A stretch of 64,000 bases of DNA. Origin: Pyrocephalus nanus. Taxonomy: Eukaryota > Chordata > Aves > Passeriformes > Tyrannidae. Of this stretch, positions 18,826 to 31,182 are shown piece by piece. Positions within the stretch are counted from its first letter, which is position 1, and every line of letters begins with the position of its first letter. The stretch spans positions 35,526,232 through 35,590,231 of the forward strand of contig CM076267.1 of assembly GCA_038380795.1 (NCBI GenBank), in the 5' to 3' direction. The notes under the pieces were generated by a model that saw only the letters and a list, made by a program, of their open reading frames with translations, was not told the origin of the DNA and did not search any database. The position numbers and the translations under genes were made by a program.

Positions 18826-21133
18826 TCTCAAGTACTGGGACCACAGATGTAAACTCACAGTTTTAGAGCAAAGTTAACCCTAAGGAGGGGGCTTGTTTTC
18901 ACCAAACCTTGGTTTTCTGACAGGATGAATTTGGTTTCCACAATCATCCTCACTCTAGGTCACAAAGCCTGACCCCAGCACTTCTCACCACCTCCCATTC
19001 CCAGCACTGCCCCTAACACCATTTCCCAAACCATTTATTCCTCATATGGACAGTTTCCCCAAGCTGTGCTCAAGAGCTGCACCACCTCACTCCAAAGATG
19101 GGATGCCCCATGCAAGCCTGTTCCAGGTGTGCCAGGGTCGCCCAGAGGTGCTGCCCACACCTGTGGGTTGGAACAAGGAAGGCATAGGGATGCTCAGCCC
19201 CTCGATGCTTTGGTGTAGAGGAAGAGTGGTGTAAATCCGTGATCCATGAGAGGGCTTGGCTATGGAAAAATAACACTAAGGGGTGTTTGTGTTCGCTTTG
19301 GGATTTGCCCAGGGCAGAGCATCTTGGAGGAGGGCTCCAGGCCATGGCACCGCTGCTCTGCCGGCTCAGGCATCGCTTTTCTCAGCAAACCCCCTCGCAT
19401 CCCTCTCCATCCCCACTGGCCACATCGATCCCGACGGCTCCTGGTTGCCGTCAGCTCCGTGCCAGCGTCGCGTTGACGTTCGGACATCCGAGAGGAGCAC
19501 TGTCCTCACCTCTTGCTCCCATTCCCATTTCTCTCGTGTTTTCGGGAGGCGAGCAGGGCAGCAAAGCGGGCGGCAGCTGGTGGTGATGCCGGTGGGAGAC
19601 CTTCCCCCATCCTGGAGTGCCACCATGGAACACATGGATTTGGGAAGGATTCATCTGGAGGTGGGATGCCCTGGGGCTGTAACCCCACATCCCAATGCCA
19701 TCCTCCTTCCAAGTAGCTCCATGTGGGAAGGCGGTCCCTGGCACTGCTGGCCATGTTGGGCCTGGGCAGAACCACAAATTCTGTCCGTGCTCCTTCTCTC
19801 TGCCAGGAAATCGTTTCATTTTCAAGGAAAAAAAACAATAAAAATGGATCAGATGAGAGGTTTCCTTGAGAGGGCAGCAGCTGAAAGGGGAACTGCCTAA
19901 AAATCCAAGGAAATTGCACATCCAAACATACCACTGTCCCTTCCATGTAAGAAACTCCATCCATTTCAGGACAGTTGGAGGGAGTGGTTTGTGTTTCTTG
20001 TTGCTTTCATTATGTCTTTGGAACAACAAAGGAATTGATGCTTCCCAATGCGCTTAGTTGAGCCTCCCAAATCCACCAGCACCACTCTGGAAGCAAGTCC
20101 TTGGCATGGGGACAGCCTGAATGATGCAGGGGCTGCAATTCTGGAACTGTGGGGACCAGACGTGGTCATGGTATCCAGGCACTGCCTGGCAGCGCTCCCT
20201 ACAGTGAGATGGGCACGTGTCTGTGTCTCAGGCAGTGTGCTGCTTCTTCCTTTGCTTTCAAGCACACCCAAAACAGCCAGGACAGGTGCTGGTTTGGCCT
20301 TCTTTTTCCTCATTGCTGGTAAACTGGGCCATCTTTGCAGCAGATGCCAAAGGACTGACTTCCCTCCATCCCTGAAGCTCACCATATGAGGCCCTGCTTC
20401 AGCTTCTGCTGCTTCTTCCCTCCATTCCAGAAAGGCCTGGATGTAGAGCTCAGAAGCCCATGCACGTGTTTTTGAGGTGCCTGCATGGAGGAGAGGTTCA
20501 GCAGCTGCACCCCAAGGCTCATGTCCCATCCCAGTCTCTAAGGATGGCAGCAGTGCCACCACTGTGGGACCCCTGAGTGGGGCAGGTGAGTCTGCCCTCA
20601 GGCATGGCCAAAGCCCATGCAATTGTGCCCACAGCATCCCTGCTTTTGGCATCCTGGTGGGTGCCTGGCTGAGGAGGTGCAGCACCTCAGCCCTTCAAGG
20701 TCTCCCAGTGCCCCCTCCCCTCAGGGTCTCCCCCAGCCCCACCAACCTGCCCGGCAGCGGCGCAGCCCTGAAGGAGCTCCACGGGAGGCAGCTCCGCAGG
20801 CACCTCCCAGCCCTCAGCAATCCACACAGCAGCACACGGGCAGGCCACACGTGCTGCTTCCTGGCTGGGACAGACCGTGTGGCCACCTCCAAGCACCAGC
20901 TTCTCAGGGATCCCCACAGCTCCAGGCTCTGCCCATCCGCTCTGCTGCAAGCGTTGAGGCTCCAGCAGAACCTCCCAAGGCCAAGGGTCTTTGGGGCACT
21001 TTCCCCTCCCCACGGCACACCTGGGCAAGTGTTGATGAGCACAAGGGCCCTTTGTCCCCTCTACCCCAATGCACTGTGGATACCGGGCACCAAAAAAAAA
21101 AAACTCCTGAGCCTCTGTGCATGCAAAGAGGGA
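18826..21133. repeat. MROH copy A downstream block, inverted twin of 41005-43317
   Basis: This 2.3 kb lies 3' of copy A and is nearly the reverse complement of the sequence 3' of copy C. It also matches 31183-31960 directly, except that the copy B version lacks the middle (about 19316-20838). Long frames (for example 205 codons at 19283-19900) occur in both twins but several frames on both strands are open there, so I treat it as non-coding. It starts with a junction at 18825/18826 that joins sequence equivalent to 30637 directly to sequence equivalent to 31182. Confidence 0.8.
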
Positions 21134-21139
21134 TTTATT
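21134..21139 (-). terminator. AATAAA poly(A) signal of MROH copy A
   Basis: TTTATT on the plus strand, AATAAA on the gene strand, about 60 bases after the stop codon. The same signal occurs at the same distance in copies B, C and D. Confidence 0.75.
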
Positions 21140-21197
21140 ATTGCCTACTGGGGTAAGAGGATAAGAAGGGTCTTTTCCACAGGATGAGGTATTTCCA

Positions 21198-24100
21198 TCA
21201 GACAGGGTTCCCAGGATCATTTCTCCGCAGACCTCTGGCAGCTGCCCCACAGAGGAGCCTCCCTATTCCGCACACTCTGGAGATGATGTTCAAAAGTGGA
21301 GAACCCTGAGGTCTCTGGGCAGCCATTAGGATTTTCTGGGTTTGAATTGCTAGACTTTTGATGGCAGCGCTGTCATGAGTCATGCCTTCAATAACTGGAA
21401 TAAAAGGGAATGAGGCAAGGTCAGCACCCAGGTCTCTGGTGACCCAAGAAGCCCCTCCTGCCAGGGCCATCCCATCCAGCTCTTGCTATGGCCAGGAGGA
21501 GCAGGGCCCAAGGGGATCAGCCAGAAGGTGCTGGCCACCAATACCCCTCATGGCCCTGAAATCTCTCCCTTCTCTGCCCAAGCCCTTCCTCATCCATGCA
21601 GGGAGCAGAGCCCTCCACAGCCAGGGCAGGATTGCAGCTCCCTGCCCAGGCTCTGTGCTCCTCCACCAGTCCCCGCTGCTCTCACTCACCATCAATGACA
21701 ATCTGCAGCTCAACCTGCTGTCCCCTCAGGTACCTCCCGGCGATCCCTGGGAACACAGATGCTGTCACAGCTCCAGCAGTGTCACAGCTCCCCCCCAGTG
21801 GACGCAGCAGCCGGGGCTGGGGCCGAGCTGCAGCGGGGCGGGCAGGGACCTTGTGGCTCACCTATGAACCTGAGGGTCGCCTCTCGCACGGGCTCCTGTG
21901 GACTCTCCAGGTAAGGCAGGGCCTGGCAGAGGTACTGGGCCACTCGGCTCTTGTCCTTTTCCAGCTGCAGAGAGCGGCAGGCACAGAGGAAATGGTTGGC
22001 TGGGGCTCTGCCCCTTGGCTGGGCACAGTGCCAGCCCCACACTCGGGACATCGGGGACTGGGGCTTCAGGTCCCTCCCTTACCAGGCACTCGCTAAACTT
22101 CCATGGCTGCTCTGTCTTCATCAGCTTCACAAGATCCCTCCTCTTCAGCAACCAGGCTGCACAAAGAAGTGCTTTCCGAGAGGCCTGCAGAGCAACAGAG
22201 TCCAGGAGATGGCACCACAGCCCAGGGCACAGGACCTGTGTCCCTGGACCAAGGGCAGGGCAGGAGGCAGCCCAGCCACCTCCTGTTGTGACCCCAGAGC
22301 CCACAAGTACTCACTTCTGCCACTTGCTGGTTCTCATCGTGCCAGTAGAAGAAGAGTGGCAGCAGGCTCTGGATCACGTATGTCTTCAGGTGTTCTTTTC
22401 CCTCATCCACTCCCAACTCCATCACCTTTCGGAAAAGGTGAATGGAGAGCAATTGCACACGGATGTTGTCCTGATGGAAAGCAAGAGGAAAAGGCCTCAG
22501 CACTGGCTGCTCCAGGCCCACCAGGGCACAGGCCTGCAAATGCACAGGCCACAGTTTCCTGGCAGCACCCAGTGCCTGTGGTGGGGGGCACAGAGACTTA
22601 CGTAGCCAAAGAGTGGCTGCAGCACCTCAGCCAGCTGCAGGGCAGTGGGGGTGGAGATTAAGATGTCTCTGTCCTGAACTTCATTAATGAATACAGAGAG
22701 GGCCATCCCGACCAGCTCTCTGTCTGCATCCCACAGAACGTCAATGAGGCTTTGTGTCAGGGTCCGCATGCCGTCAGCCTGTGAGGAACACAAGGCTGTG
22801 CTGTGAAGCCAGGAACGGCTGCAGAGCCAACCCCGCTCAGGCGGGGCAGCCCCAGGTGCTGCCGCGGGGCCCGGGGGCCAAAGGCCTGTCCTGAAGGCCT
22901 CGGGCACTGAGCAGGGAGGCAACAGAGCTTAGAGCATTTGCCACAGTTCACAAAGAGACTGCATTGCCCAGCCCCAGGATTCCAGCACGACTTCAGCCAA
23001 CTGCCCTCTCCTCACCATCGCAGGATCCTTGCTGAGCACCACGAGCCCTCTGAGTGCCAGGCGACGCATCTCTGGGCACTCGCTCCACAGGTGCCTTGCA
23101 AGGATCTTCAGGACTCTGCCACTCCATTCAGTCATGTCCAGGCAGTCGAGGACCTGAAAGGCACGCAGCAGTGACCGAGTGCCCGGCCGGCAGGAGCCCG
23201 GACCTGCACAGGGCTGTGCCCAGGCAGCAGCTGTGGCTGCGAGAGGGCTGAGAGGTGGAGGCAGCTCGGCCAGGCAGCGCTCGCCAGCAGGCTCACCTCC
23301 ACAAGGAAGGCCATGGCGGGAACCTCCCAGCGGAGCTTCTCCCTGCTGAGCAGCCCCAGCAGGTAGGAGGCAATCCAGGAATACAAGTGGCTCGAGGCAC
23401 GGCGCATCTCCCTGTCGGGGGAAACAGGCACCATCAACCAGGAGCTGGGTGGGCAAACCTCTGCTGGGGCTCTCTCACACACAGGCCTGGTCTTTCCCAC
23501 CAGCTCAGGAGGGGACGAGGGCACTCTGGGAGGCAGCTCCTCCTGTGCTCCCGCCTCTCCCAGCCTTTTCCACTCTGCTCAGCCATCCCTGGCTGACAAG
23601 GCCCTCTGGCCCACGACCACGGGCACTGTGGGGGTGCCCCGTGCACAGGCAGAAATGACAGGGGCAGCGGGGACAAGGGGGTCTCACCTGGCCAGCAGAC
23701 CCACTGCGTAGTGGTGGGTGTCAGCATTGACGAGCGTGTCCCAGCCACGCTTCCGTTCCATTGAAACCACCACATCCTCATACTCAAGGTGGCAAAGCAG
23801 GGCCTTTATGGTCAAGACTGCAAATCTGTGTGGAGAGTGAAGCCCAGGTCATGCTGGGAGCCCTGACCCAGCCCCAAGGGCATGGAAGGGACAGGAGGAC
23901 TGGGATGGAGCACCTCTTGAAGTCTGTGGGAAGGCCGTGTTGCTCCCAGTATCCCTTCCAGACTGTGTCAACCTCCTCTGGCATCTGCTCTTTGCTGGTG
24001 GAAACTTGGAAGAGCAGATCCACGAGGAGATGGGAGGAATAGTCTTGCAATTGCTCTGGGCACTGGGACATCTGGAGAATCTCCCAAACCACGATGGTTG

Positions 24101-26111
24101 CCTGCAAAAGATAAACCACCCAGACCAGCTCTCAGTGCCCAGATGTCCATGTGGCAGGACCCAATTGTGAGAGGGAAACCCCAGGGGAGACTCAGGGGGA
24201 GCCCCTGGCCTGGTGCCCCTGAACCTTGCCCTAACCTACATTCCCAGCCCCGTGCCTGAGGCAGGGAGATGCAGTGTTGGGGAGGGAGGATACCCATTGG
24301 AGAGGTGACCTGGGAAGGAGCCAAAGCCCATTGCAGAAACTCACAGCCAGAGCAAAGACAGCTGTGTGGTCCCCGTCGGAGGTGGATGAGCTGTGCAATG
24401 GCCAGTCCTCCATCACACAGAGCAACTCTGGCAGCACCTTCTCCAGTGCCATTCCCGACGAGGCAATGGTCCTCCACATGCTGGCAGCAGCTCTGTGGGG
24501 CCAGAGTTGTGTGTCAGGGTGTGCCAGCCAAAGGGCCTTGAGGAGCAGGGAGGGAGCATGGCAGCAGGATCAGGGCTGACATGGCAGGACCAGGAAACAG
24601 AAGGTCCAGAGGGTCCTGGAACTCCCCATCCCTCTGGCAGACCACGTGGGATGGGGTGGACAGGGTGAAGGGCTCTAAAGACTGGTGAACCCCGAGTCCA
24701 AAAGGCAGGGGGTCCTGTACCTGTCACAGGATGAGGCACAGCGCAGGAGAGTGACCACAACATCAGCAGGGTATGCCTTGGTCACCCTCAGAAACTCTGT
24801 GAGCAGCTCCTCTTTTGGAGTCATGCTGGCTGTCAGTCTCTGGTGCATGTTCCTGATGAAGGCTGGCACCTGGAGGAGGCAAGGGGGAAGAGCTGCCAAC
24901 TTGCCCAGCTTCCCCAACAAGTGCTTCCCTTCCCACCACACGGTGCTGGCCTCAAAGGCTGAGTGGGCCCAGGGGAGCCAGCTTGAGGGGCCACACAAGC
25001 CTGGGGTGGCTTGAGCCCCGGCCACAGGCTGCTTACTTGCTTTGCACTGGAGACACCATTCTCCTCAAAAAGATCTGGAGTGGGAGCATAATTCACACTC
25101 TCCCTGGGCACGAGGTCAGGGTCTGCAATGCCCTCAGTTGTTGCAGTGTCAGCCTCCACAGTGAGATCAGGCAAGGAAATGTCAGAGTTTGCCGGTTCAT
25201 CAGTCAACACGATGTCTGAGATTGCTGCACGATCAATCGATGCAGTGTCAGTGTCTGTTGTATCGTCAGTCAAAGCAGGGTCAGACTCGGCTGTGTGGAC
25301 AATCGGTGGGGTGTCGCAGTTTCCTGTGCCATCAGTCAGCGCAGTGCTGACATCAGGCTTCATTTCCAGCTCAGTCAGCCTGAGGTCAGGCTGCGCCATG
25401 GCCTTAGTCAGTCTGGTTGTGGTCCTTTTACGTCGAATGCCCAGGAATTTCAGAAAGGCCTGCAGGAGAACAAAGGGCAGGGAAGAGTTTGATGTGCCAT
25501 GGAGAGCTCTGAAACAAGTGCCAGGCTGAGCAGGGAAAGCAGGCCCAGCCCAGGAGGCGATGGCATCACATGTCACAAAGAGCCCTGTGACACCCTGCCC
25601 CAGTCCATCCCATTGGTGACACCCACTGTGTCACAAAGGGCCCTGTGACACACTGCAGGTACCTGTGCTGCCCTGCGGAAGCGGCCACGGGCACGGCCCT
25701 GCTGTTGTGTCCGGTCCTGGCCTGGATCTGGCAAAGAGCGAGCGCGGTCAGAGCTGAGGGGCTGAGGGACAGCCCGGAGAACACAGCCCAGCCCTGCGCT
25801 CCACAGGCAGGGCCAGCCCCGGGATGCCCAGTGCATGGAACTGCTGGGGGATCAACCATGGGCCCTCTTCTCCCCTCCTATTCCTTGGGCATGTCCACAG
25901 GGGATGGGATGGGATGGGATGATGCCCATCTGGCTGCAGCCACCAGCTGTGTGGCCCAGCTCTGCCACTCACCTTCCTGCAGGGTCTGGGACTGCTCCAT
26001 CTCCTCAGGGTGCTGTGATGGGGAAGCTCCAGGGCCTTCCTTCTTCTTCCGAAAGGGTCTGAGCAGGCTCGGGCGTCTTCCCGCCATCCCACAGTCTGGT
26101 CTTAAGGGCAC
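21198..26111 (-). CDS. MROH-family HEAT-repeat protein, copy A (complete)
   Basis: Fifteen coding exons on the minus strand: 25973-26087 (ATG at 26087; exon begins 26111), 25663-25727, 25037-25459, 24721-24869, 24345-24492, 23914-24101, 23688-23825, 23297-23411, 23016-23153, 22602-22778, 22315-22470, 22083-22184, 21862-21964, 21690-21746 and 21198-21394 (stop). All have GT-AG borders and fitting phases; total 757 codons with stop, 756 residues. Domains: basic start (SLLRPFRKKKEG), a Thr/Ser/Asp-rich linker at residues 61-201, then alpha-helical HEAT-like repeats from about 202 to the end (motifs MWRTIASSGMALEKVLPELL, ALSVFINEVQDRDILISTP, QSLLPLFFYWHDENQQVAE). This resembles the maestro heat-like repeat proteins often annotated as MROH7-like in songbirds; their function is unknown, and HEAT repeats usually bind partner proteins. 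No signal peptide or membrane segment. Regulation: TATA box at 26581-26586. Family call is strong, member number is not. Confidence 0.82.
25571..25650. promoter_or_regulatory. Two palindromic TGTCAC-N10-GTGACA boxes in intron 2 of copy A
   Basis: TGTCAC and GTGACA arms 10 bases apart at 25571-25592 and again at 25629-25650, 36 bases between them. Copies B and D have one such box at the same place. The core is GGGCCCT-like, so the whole 22 bases are close to a perfect palindrome. Function is not known. Confidence 0.6.
25903..25926. repeat. GGGAT pentanucleotide repeat in intron 1 of copy A
   Basis: About four GGGAT/GGGAT-like units in a row. A matching short run is at about 36661-36680 (B) and as ATCCC at 45640-45655 (D). 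Confidence 0.7.
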
Positions 26112-26430
26112 CTGCAAGAGAGAAACACCTCGGAAGATCTCCGGGTCACCACGTCCTGCAGGCTGCCCTCGAGGCCACGTGCCACAGGGATTGGACACCC
26201 AGAAAATTTCTGGGTCACCAATCCTGCAGTCTGGCCTCGAGGGCAACTGAAAAGGATACAAGCCTAGAAAATGCTAGGGGTTATCAAGTCCTGCAACTGA
26301 AAGAGAGAAAAGCCTAGGAAAAACTATGGATTATCAAGTCCTGCAGCGCAGCCTCGAGGGCAGCTGCCGCGGGGATTGGGGACACCTCGCCAAAGCTCCG
26401 TGTCACCAAGTCCCGCGGTCTGGCCTCGAG
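26101..26430 (-). repeat. CTCGAG-phased 67-72 bp array before exon 1, copy A
   Basis: Markers lie at 26101 (CTTAAG, exon 1 itself), 26168, 26236, 26353 and 26425 (CTCGAG). Spacing is 67, 68 and 72, but one marker is lost between 26241 and 26353, where about 22 bases are missing compared with copies B and D. Each unit contains a pyrimidine tract and AG resembling a 3' splice site, then a start resembling coding exon 1. Confidence 0.75.
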
Positions 26431-26580
26431 GACACTTGCACCACAGAAAAAACCTCCAAAACGCTCCGGTCAGCAAGGAAAGAGTTGTCAGTGCGGGGGC
26501 TCCGCACAGCACCGCTCTGTCCCGTCTGTCCCGTCGCACGCTCCGAGGAGCACTGAGGCGTTGCCACATCAACACCAGTA

Positions 26581-26586
26581 CTTATA
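26581..26586 (-). promoter_or_regulatory. TATA box of MROH copy A
   Basis: TATAAG on the gene strand, inside a block kept in all three full copies. It lies just downstream of a palindromic TGTCAC-N10-GTGACA box at 26638-26659 and of a half box at about 26595. Transcription would start around 26550; this is inferred. Confidence 0.55.
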
Positions 26587-26637
26587 TCATCCCGTGTCAC
26601 AAAGGGCCCTGTTCCATCCCATCGGCGATGCCCACCG

Positions 26638-26659
26638 TGTCACAAAGGGTCCCGTGACA
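26638..26659. promoter_or_regulatory. Palindromic TGTCAC-N10-GTGACA box in the copy A promoter
   Basis: Arms TGTCAC and GTGACA with a 10-base core, about 50 bases upstream of the TATA box. Kept in B (37413-37434) and D (44877-44898). Confidence 0.6.
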
Positions 26660-26683
26660 CCCTGCCACCTGCCCTGGGGCCTC

Positions 26684-27590
26684 CCCTCCTCTGCCATTTA
26701 ATAGTTATAAATTTAAGAAATCAGGAATGCACATTACTTTTCATTGCTCACTACCAGTAGTTTAAAAGCAGGTTGCAAACTTCCCAGGTTAATTGGCATG
26801 ACCTGAGAACGTAAAATATTTGGAAGTTTGCTTCTGATCCCAAACCAGCAACTCCTTTGTCTGAACAGGCTCCATGGAGACTCAATTGCAAAAAAGAAAC
26901 ACTAAACAGAGGGAAAAAAATCAGAATTTGGCATTGTTTGGTTTTCAAACACTTTTCTGTTAAGGGCTAATAACCTAATAATTCTATTCAGGTATAAAAC
27001 CTCTCAAGGAACAGAAGTTCACTCAGAGTTGCAAAAGCAACCCAAGCAAATCAGGATATTGCAAAAAGCACTAATCCTCCCTCTGCTCCAGAGAGCTCAG
27101 TGGCCAGTAAAGTACAGCTCTCCCCTCTTCTGCCCTGGATGACAACCAGTACCAGTAATAGGGAAAGAAAAGTCATAGATATTCTTTCTGCCCTCCACAA
27201 CCAAAGCTGTGCAAAAACTCAGAGGCTGCCTTCAAACTGGATCCAATTTCACCCAGGCTGCTCACCTTCTACACATCTCCCCACACATCCCCCTGACCCC
27301 ACAGGAGACACAGGAGTCCCAAGACCCCCACACACATCCCCCCCAACTCCCAAGGGGACTGATTCAAAGGAATCAACTCACAGATGGACTGTAAACCAAA
27401 ATACCTTTATTAAGCACTGGTGGGGAGAGCACAGGGTGCACACCCTACAAAGTGCACCTTATCCTCCATCTCTCAAGCGCAGCTGCTGCGCCACTCTCGG
27501 CACTACTTGGACAGCAAGAGCCTATCCCATTACAGTGTGCATATTTCTGCCTATTAACAACTAACATCCATCTTTACACCTATCAGCTTT
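26684..27590. other. Spacer between the two direct duplication units
   Basis: Homology between unit 1 and unit 2 stops at 26683 (matching 37458). The spacer is AT-rich at first (26690-27000) and then C-rich with CCCCAC-type low complexity at about 27270-27350. No gene recognised. It may hold LTR-like sequence, but I could not find paired ends. Confidence 0.6.
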
Positions 27591-27599
27591 CAACACGTG

Positions 27600-28037
27600 T
27601 TCTTCCTTCCTTCAGTTGTCTTCTTGCTCTGGGTCAGGTGAAGATCACCCCATTCGGATCCAGGGACTGTGGTCACCACCTCCTATCTTCTGCTGTGTTC
27701 TTTTCCGTCCTCTCAAAGTCCACTGCTTCGGTAACCCTTTGTGTGGTCGGGCTGGTCAGGATCCTCCATAGGGAATGGGCTCCAGCAAGCCCAAAGTCAG
27801 ATCTTCGAGCAGGAAACCTGAGCTTGTGAACTGGGCCATCTTTGCAGCAGAGCCCAAAGGACTGACTCAGGTGGCCCCAACAGACACAGCTGCCTGGATC
27901 AAGCCTCCACACAGCTCCAGCAGCACAGGCACGCACAGCCTCACAGAGAAGGGTGCGTATTCCAGGCCCTGCAGAGCTGGTCTTGGAGCTGCTGGAACCT
28001 GGGGTAGGGAGCTCTCTGCACAGCTGTAACAAGGCTG
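27600..28037. repeat. Duplicated segment, copy 2 (partner 18331-18762)
   Basis: Direct repeat of the left edge of unit 1, starting in the CTTCAGTTGTCTTCTTGCTC block at 27611. It marks the start of the longer duplication unit, which runs to 37458 and contains MROH copy B. Confidence 0.8.
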
Positions 28038-30587
28038 ATGGTGTCTAGTGCCAGCTTTGAAACAGCAGGGCTCCTTTTTATGAGTGTCCCAAGGTTCTGA
28101 AATGCCAAGCCCACTTCCCTAAATTACTCCTCAGAAGTCTGATAAAACTGGGTAACCAATGGTCTGTTTTGCTGTTACAGAACAAACCACATGGTTTATG
28201 AAATTCCAGTAGGAAAGAATATACAGACACAACCCGACTAAAAACAACTTGCTTTGTTTTCACAATGTTCTGTCATGAGGTTTTTATTTACATCTGATAC
28301 CTAAAATTCCTTCAGGAAAACCTACACAAATTTGGCAACAGTTCTGATTTCTCCTAATTACTGTCTGAGCACACAGGAATCACTTCAGGCAATTCCCTGC
28401 TGCCACACAAGGTCACTTTGGACCTCGGAGTGCTTCCAAGTCTCTCGGCCAGATCCTCTGCCCCACTGACCAAACTGCACCAAGTTCAGCATTTGCCTGT
28501 TGTGACAAAAAGCCCTTCCAAGTGTTCATCCAGAAGAATGTCTTCTCGACAGTGGCCACAGCTGTAAATCCAGTACTTACAGATCTGATGGCAGGAGGGA
28601 TTCTTTTCCAGAGATACCGTGTCTTATTCCTCAAAAACATGAAGTTCAAAACACTTGTCAGTCACCAAATGCTCGCTGCAAGGAGACACCAAAAGCTCTG
28701 TTCACATCTGTCATGAACAGTCTCAGTGCTTTGAAACAGTCCTTCTAGGCAAGAATATTTTACTCTGCAGTGGAAAAGCAAAGCCACTCTTGAAGAAGTT
28801 GTTAATACCGTTGAATATTTGTCCTTGGTTTACCTGAGAGGCCTGCCTGGGATTGATGCTCTAAAATTTTTGCTTGCCTGAAAAAATACCTGCCTGAGCA
28901 TAATGTTGTTCATACTTTTGCTTGCTTGAGAAACTTGCCTGAGAATCCTATAACCTTTAAGATAAGACACCTAGTTTGTAGATGGAAAGGATGTATGGTT
29001 TTGTATTGCTTAAAAAGGAGAAACTCAGCAGAAATTTGCCATCCAAGAACAAAGAAGAACCAGTTTCAAGGCTTGGAAATGGGACAAATGAAAGGAGGCT
29101 GTTAAACATTGTTTGTTAAATTATCTACATTATGAGTAAGATTTTTTTTTAATTTTTCTACTAATACTTAAATAGAAATAATTAATAAAGAATTAATGTA
29201 GAATTTTTTAATGCTAGAGTTATGTATGTGACAAACAACGAGTATAACCTTACATTTTTGTTCAACTTACTAACTTTTAGAGGAAGGGGACTGGGAAAGG
29301 AACATAAATTTTGCAAACAGATCGAAAATACCTTCAAACTGACAAGCAGTCGATCAGCATTCAAGGCTGCAAAGCAAAAGGACAGAGCACAAGAAAGCAT
29401 TAATTGATGGACTAAAACCCAAAAGCTGAAGTGTTTCAGAGGCTGCAATTGTCACAAAAGGATGCTGGATGGCAGCAAAGCCCATGGAATAATTACAGCA
29501 GACTTGCAGAGTGTGGGCATGAACCAGGTAGGGTTTAACACGTGTAGTGACTTTAGAACATAAAAGGGGTTTGCATTTGTAGTACTGTCGGAGCACTTAT
29601 TATAGACGGATTTACCCCCAGTGCTCCCTAGCACTGTTATTAAAGGATGGCTGCCTAGCCCTGATAAAATTTCGGTGCTGGGTTCAGTCTTTGTTTCACT
29701 CTCCAGCAGACAAGGGGGCTGAGGTAACACAGCAAACAGCTCATTAACAGCCTCATTTAACACCAGCCTGGGAAGGGTTTTCATTTCCACAGCATTTCTC
29801 ACAAGTGAAGGTTTGCACTTTCACTTTTCTTCAACTAACGAGGAGCACAAAAACGCTTTCCTTGTGTCCGCACAGCCCACTTTGCAAACCAAAGCCTCAG
29901 ACTGGTTTGGGCACGTTTTTCCCAGCCCAGATTGCTCACACACATTCTGGGGCATTCTGAAACATTTAGAATGAGAAGAGACTTAATCCCCTGAACATCA
30001 TTTTTTCCTTCCAAACACAGCACTGCCCACCGGCGTTCTGTTCCTCACCCAACTCCTCCCATTCCGGGGGCTGCAGCCCGAGCTGCTGGTGACAAACCCC
30101 GCGTCTGAAGCCACAGGGGGAGGGAAGCCACTCCACTTGTCGCCCTGCAGCAGGCACAAAGCCAGAAGCTGGCCCTAAAAAAAGGGCTGCTGGAGCTCCT
30201 CCGGGGGCCTGAAAAGAAACACACCTCCCTTGGTTACACGTTTTAAGAGCAGCAGGATACAAAGCAGAACAGGAAGCCAAAAGTTTCACCAAAACCGAAC
30301 ACTCCAAGAACAACTGACGGTTTGTTGTTGTTTTTTTTTTCAACATCCCACCACAGGTCTGGGCAACTTTTTGTTTATATCAATGGAGTTGTATCTTTCA
30401 ATGAAGCTTCGGGCTTCCCAAACCACGAACCAGCCGCTGCTCCGAAGCTTGGGAATGCCGGGACGCCGGGGAGGCGTGGCCAAAGCCGAGGTGGGGGCGG
30501 GCCCAAAGCGGGGGGCGTGTCCAAGGGGATGCTGTTTTTGGGGGCCGCGCAGATGAATCCTTCTTAAACCCCGTTATTTCTGCGAAA
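28038..30587. other. 2.55 kb AT-rich stretch present only in unit 2
   Basis: At the equivalent point in unit 1 (18763) sequence like 28037 is joined directly to sequence like 30588. The stretch holds no gene I can support; open frames are short. Its right end (30440-30580) is GC-rich. I found no terminal repeats or target duplication that would make it a recent insertion, so a deletion in unit 1 is at least as likely. Confidence 0.65.
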
Positions 30588-31182
30588 CGAGCAGAATGTC
30601 CCTGCGCCACAAGCGGAATTGCCTCCAGTCTCCTGTCTGGGTAGGTCGCCTGTTGCGGGTCCTACGAGATCGGCGCCCCCATCCCGTGCTGCAAGTGACA
30701 CGCACGAGAGGGATGTACTTCAGGGAGAGAAAGTGCTTCGTGCCTGTTTATAATGGCTTTTAACTCCCCACTGCCCTGGGGAGCCTGTTCAGTACCAACC
30801 ACCCTCTGGGGGAAGAACCTTTCCCTGAGATCCAGCCTAGCCTTCCCCTGACACAGCTGCAGTATATATGCAATATAGCATGAAATATAGACACAATATA
30901 GGGTTCAATATGCACGCTACAAATCATCTACATCTCTGCCTATATCCTATGAAATAGCCCAGAATGTGCTCAAATGGCATTTACCAGCACATGTGCTATT
31001 CTAGAGGTGGAACCGTCCCTCTGCCGTGGCCCTTCTGTGGCTTCGGTTCCCATCCCCAGTCCTGCCCACCTGTCCCTAAAGTCAGACTCATGAGCCCTAT
31101 TTCTGACTTGAGGAGGTTGAATATGTTTGCAGCCCGGTTTAAGGCAAAGGAATTGATGGAAAATGGAGAGATTGTCACCGGA
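30588..31182. repeat. Flank repeat 3' of copy B, with CR1 piece
   Basis: Bases 30757-30845 are a CR1 fragment in minus orientation (CTGTTCAGTACCAACCACCC, then a CTGGGGGAAGAACCTTTCCC block). The following sequence to 31182 matches 37925-38338 directly and 43317-43715 inverted. It therefore occurs at both ends of the copy B unit and between C and D. Confidence 0.75.

Noticed and set aside
19283..19900. 205-codon frame kept also in the inverted twin at 42232-42849
   Set aside because: Preservation is explained by recent duplication. Opposite-strand frames are equally open, and there is no start context or domain.
25903..25926. GGGAT run considered as a telomere-like or CRISPR-type array
   Set aside because: It is only about four pentanucleotide units inside an intron, with counterparts in the other copies. 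It is a simple microsatellite.
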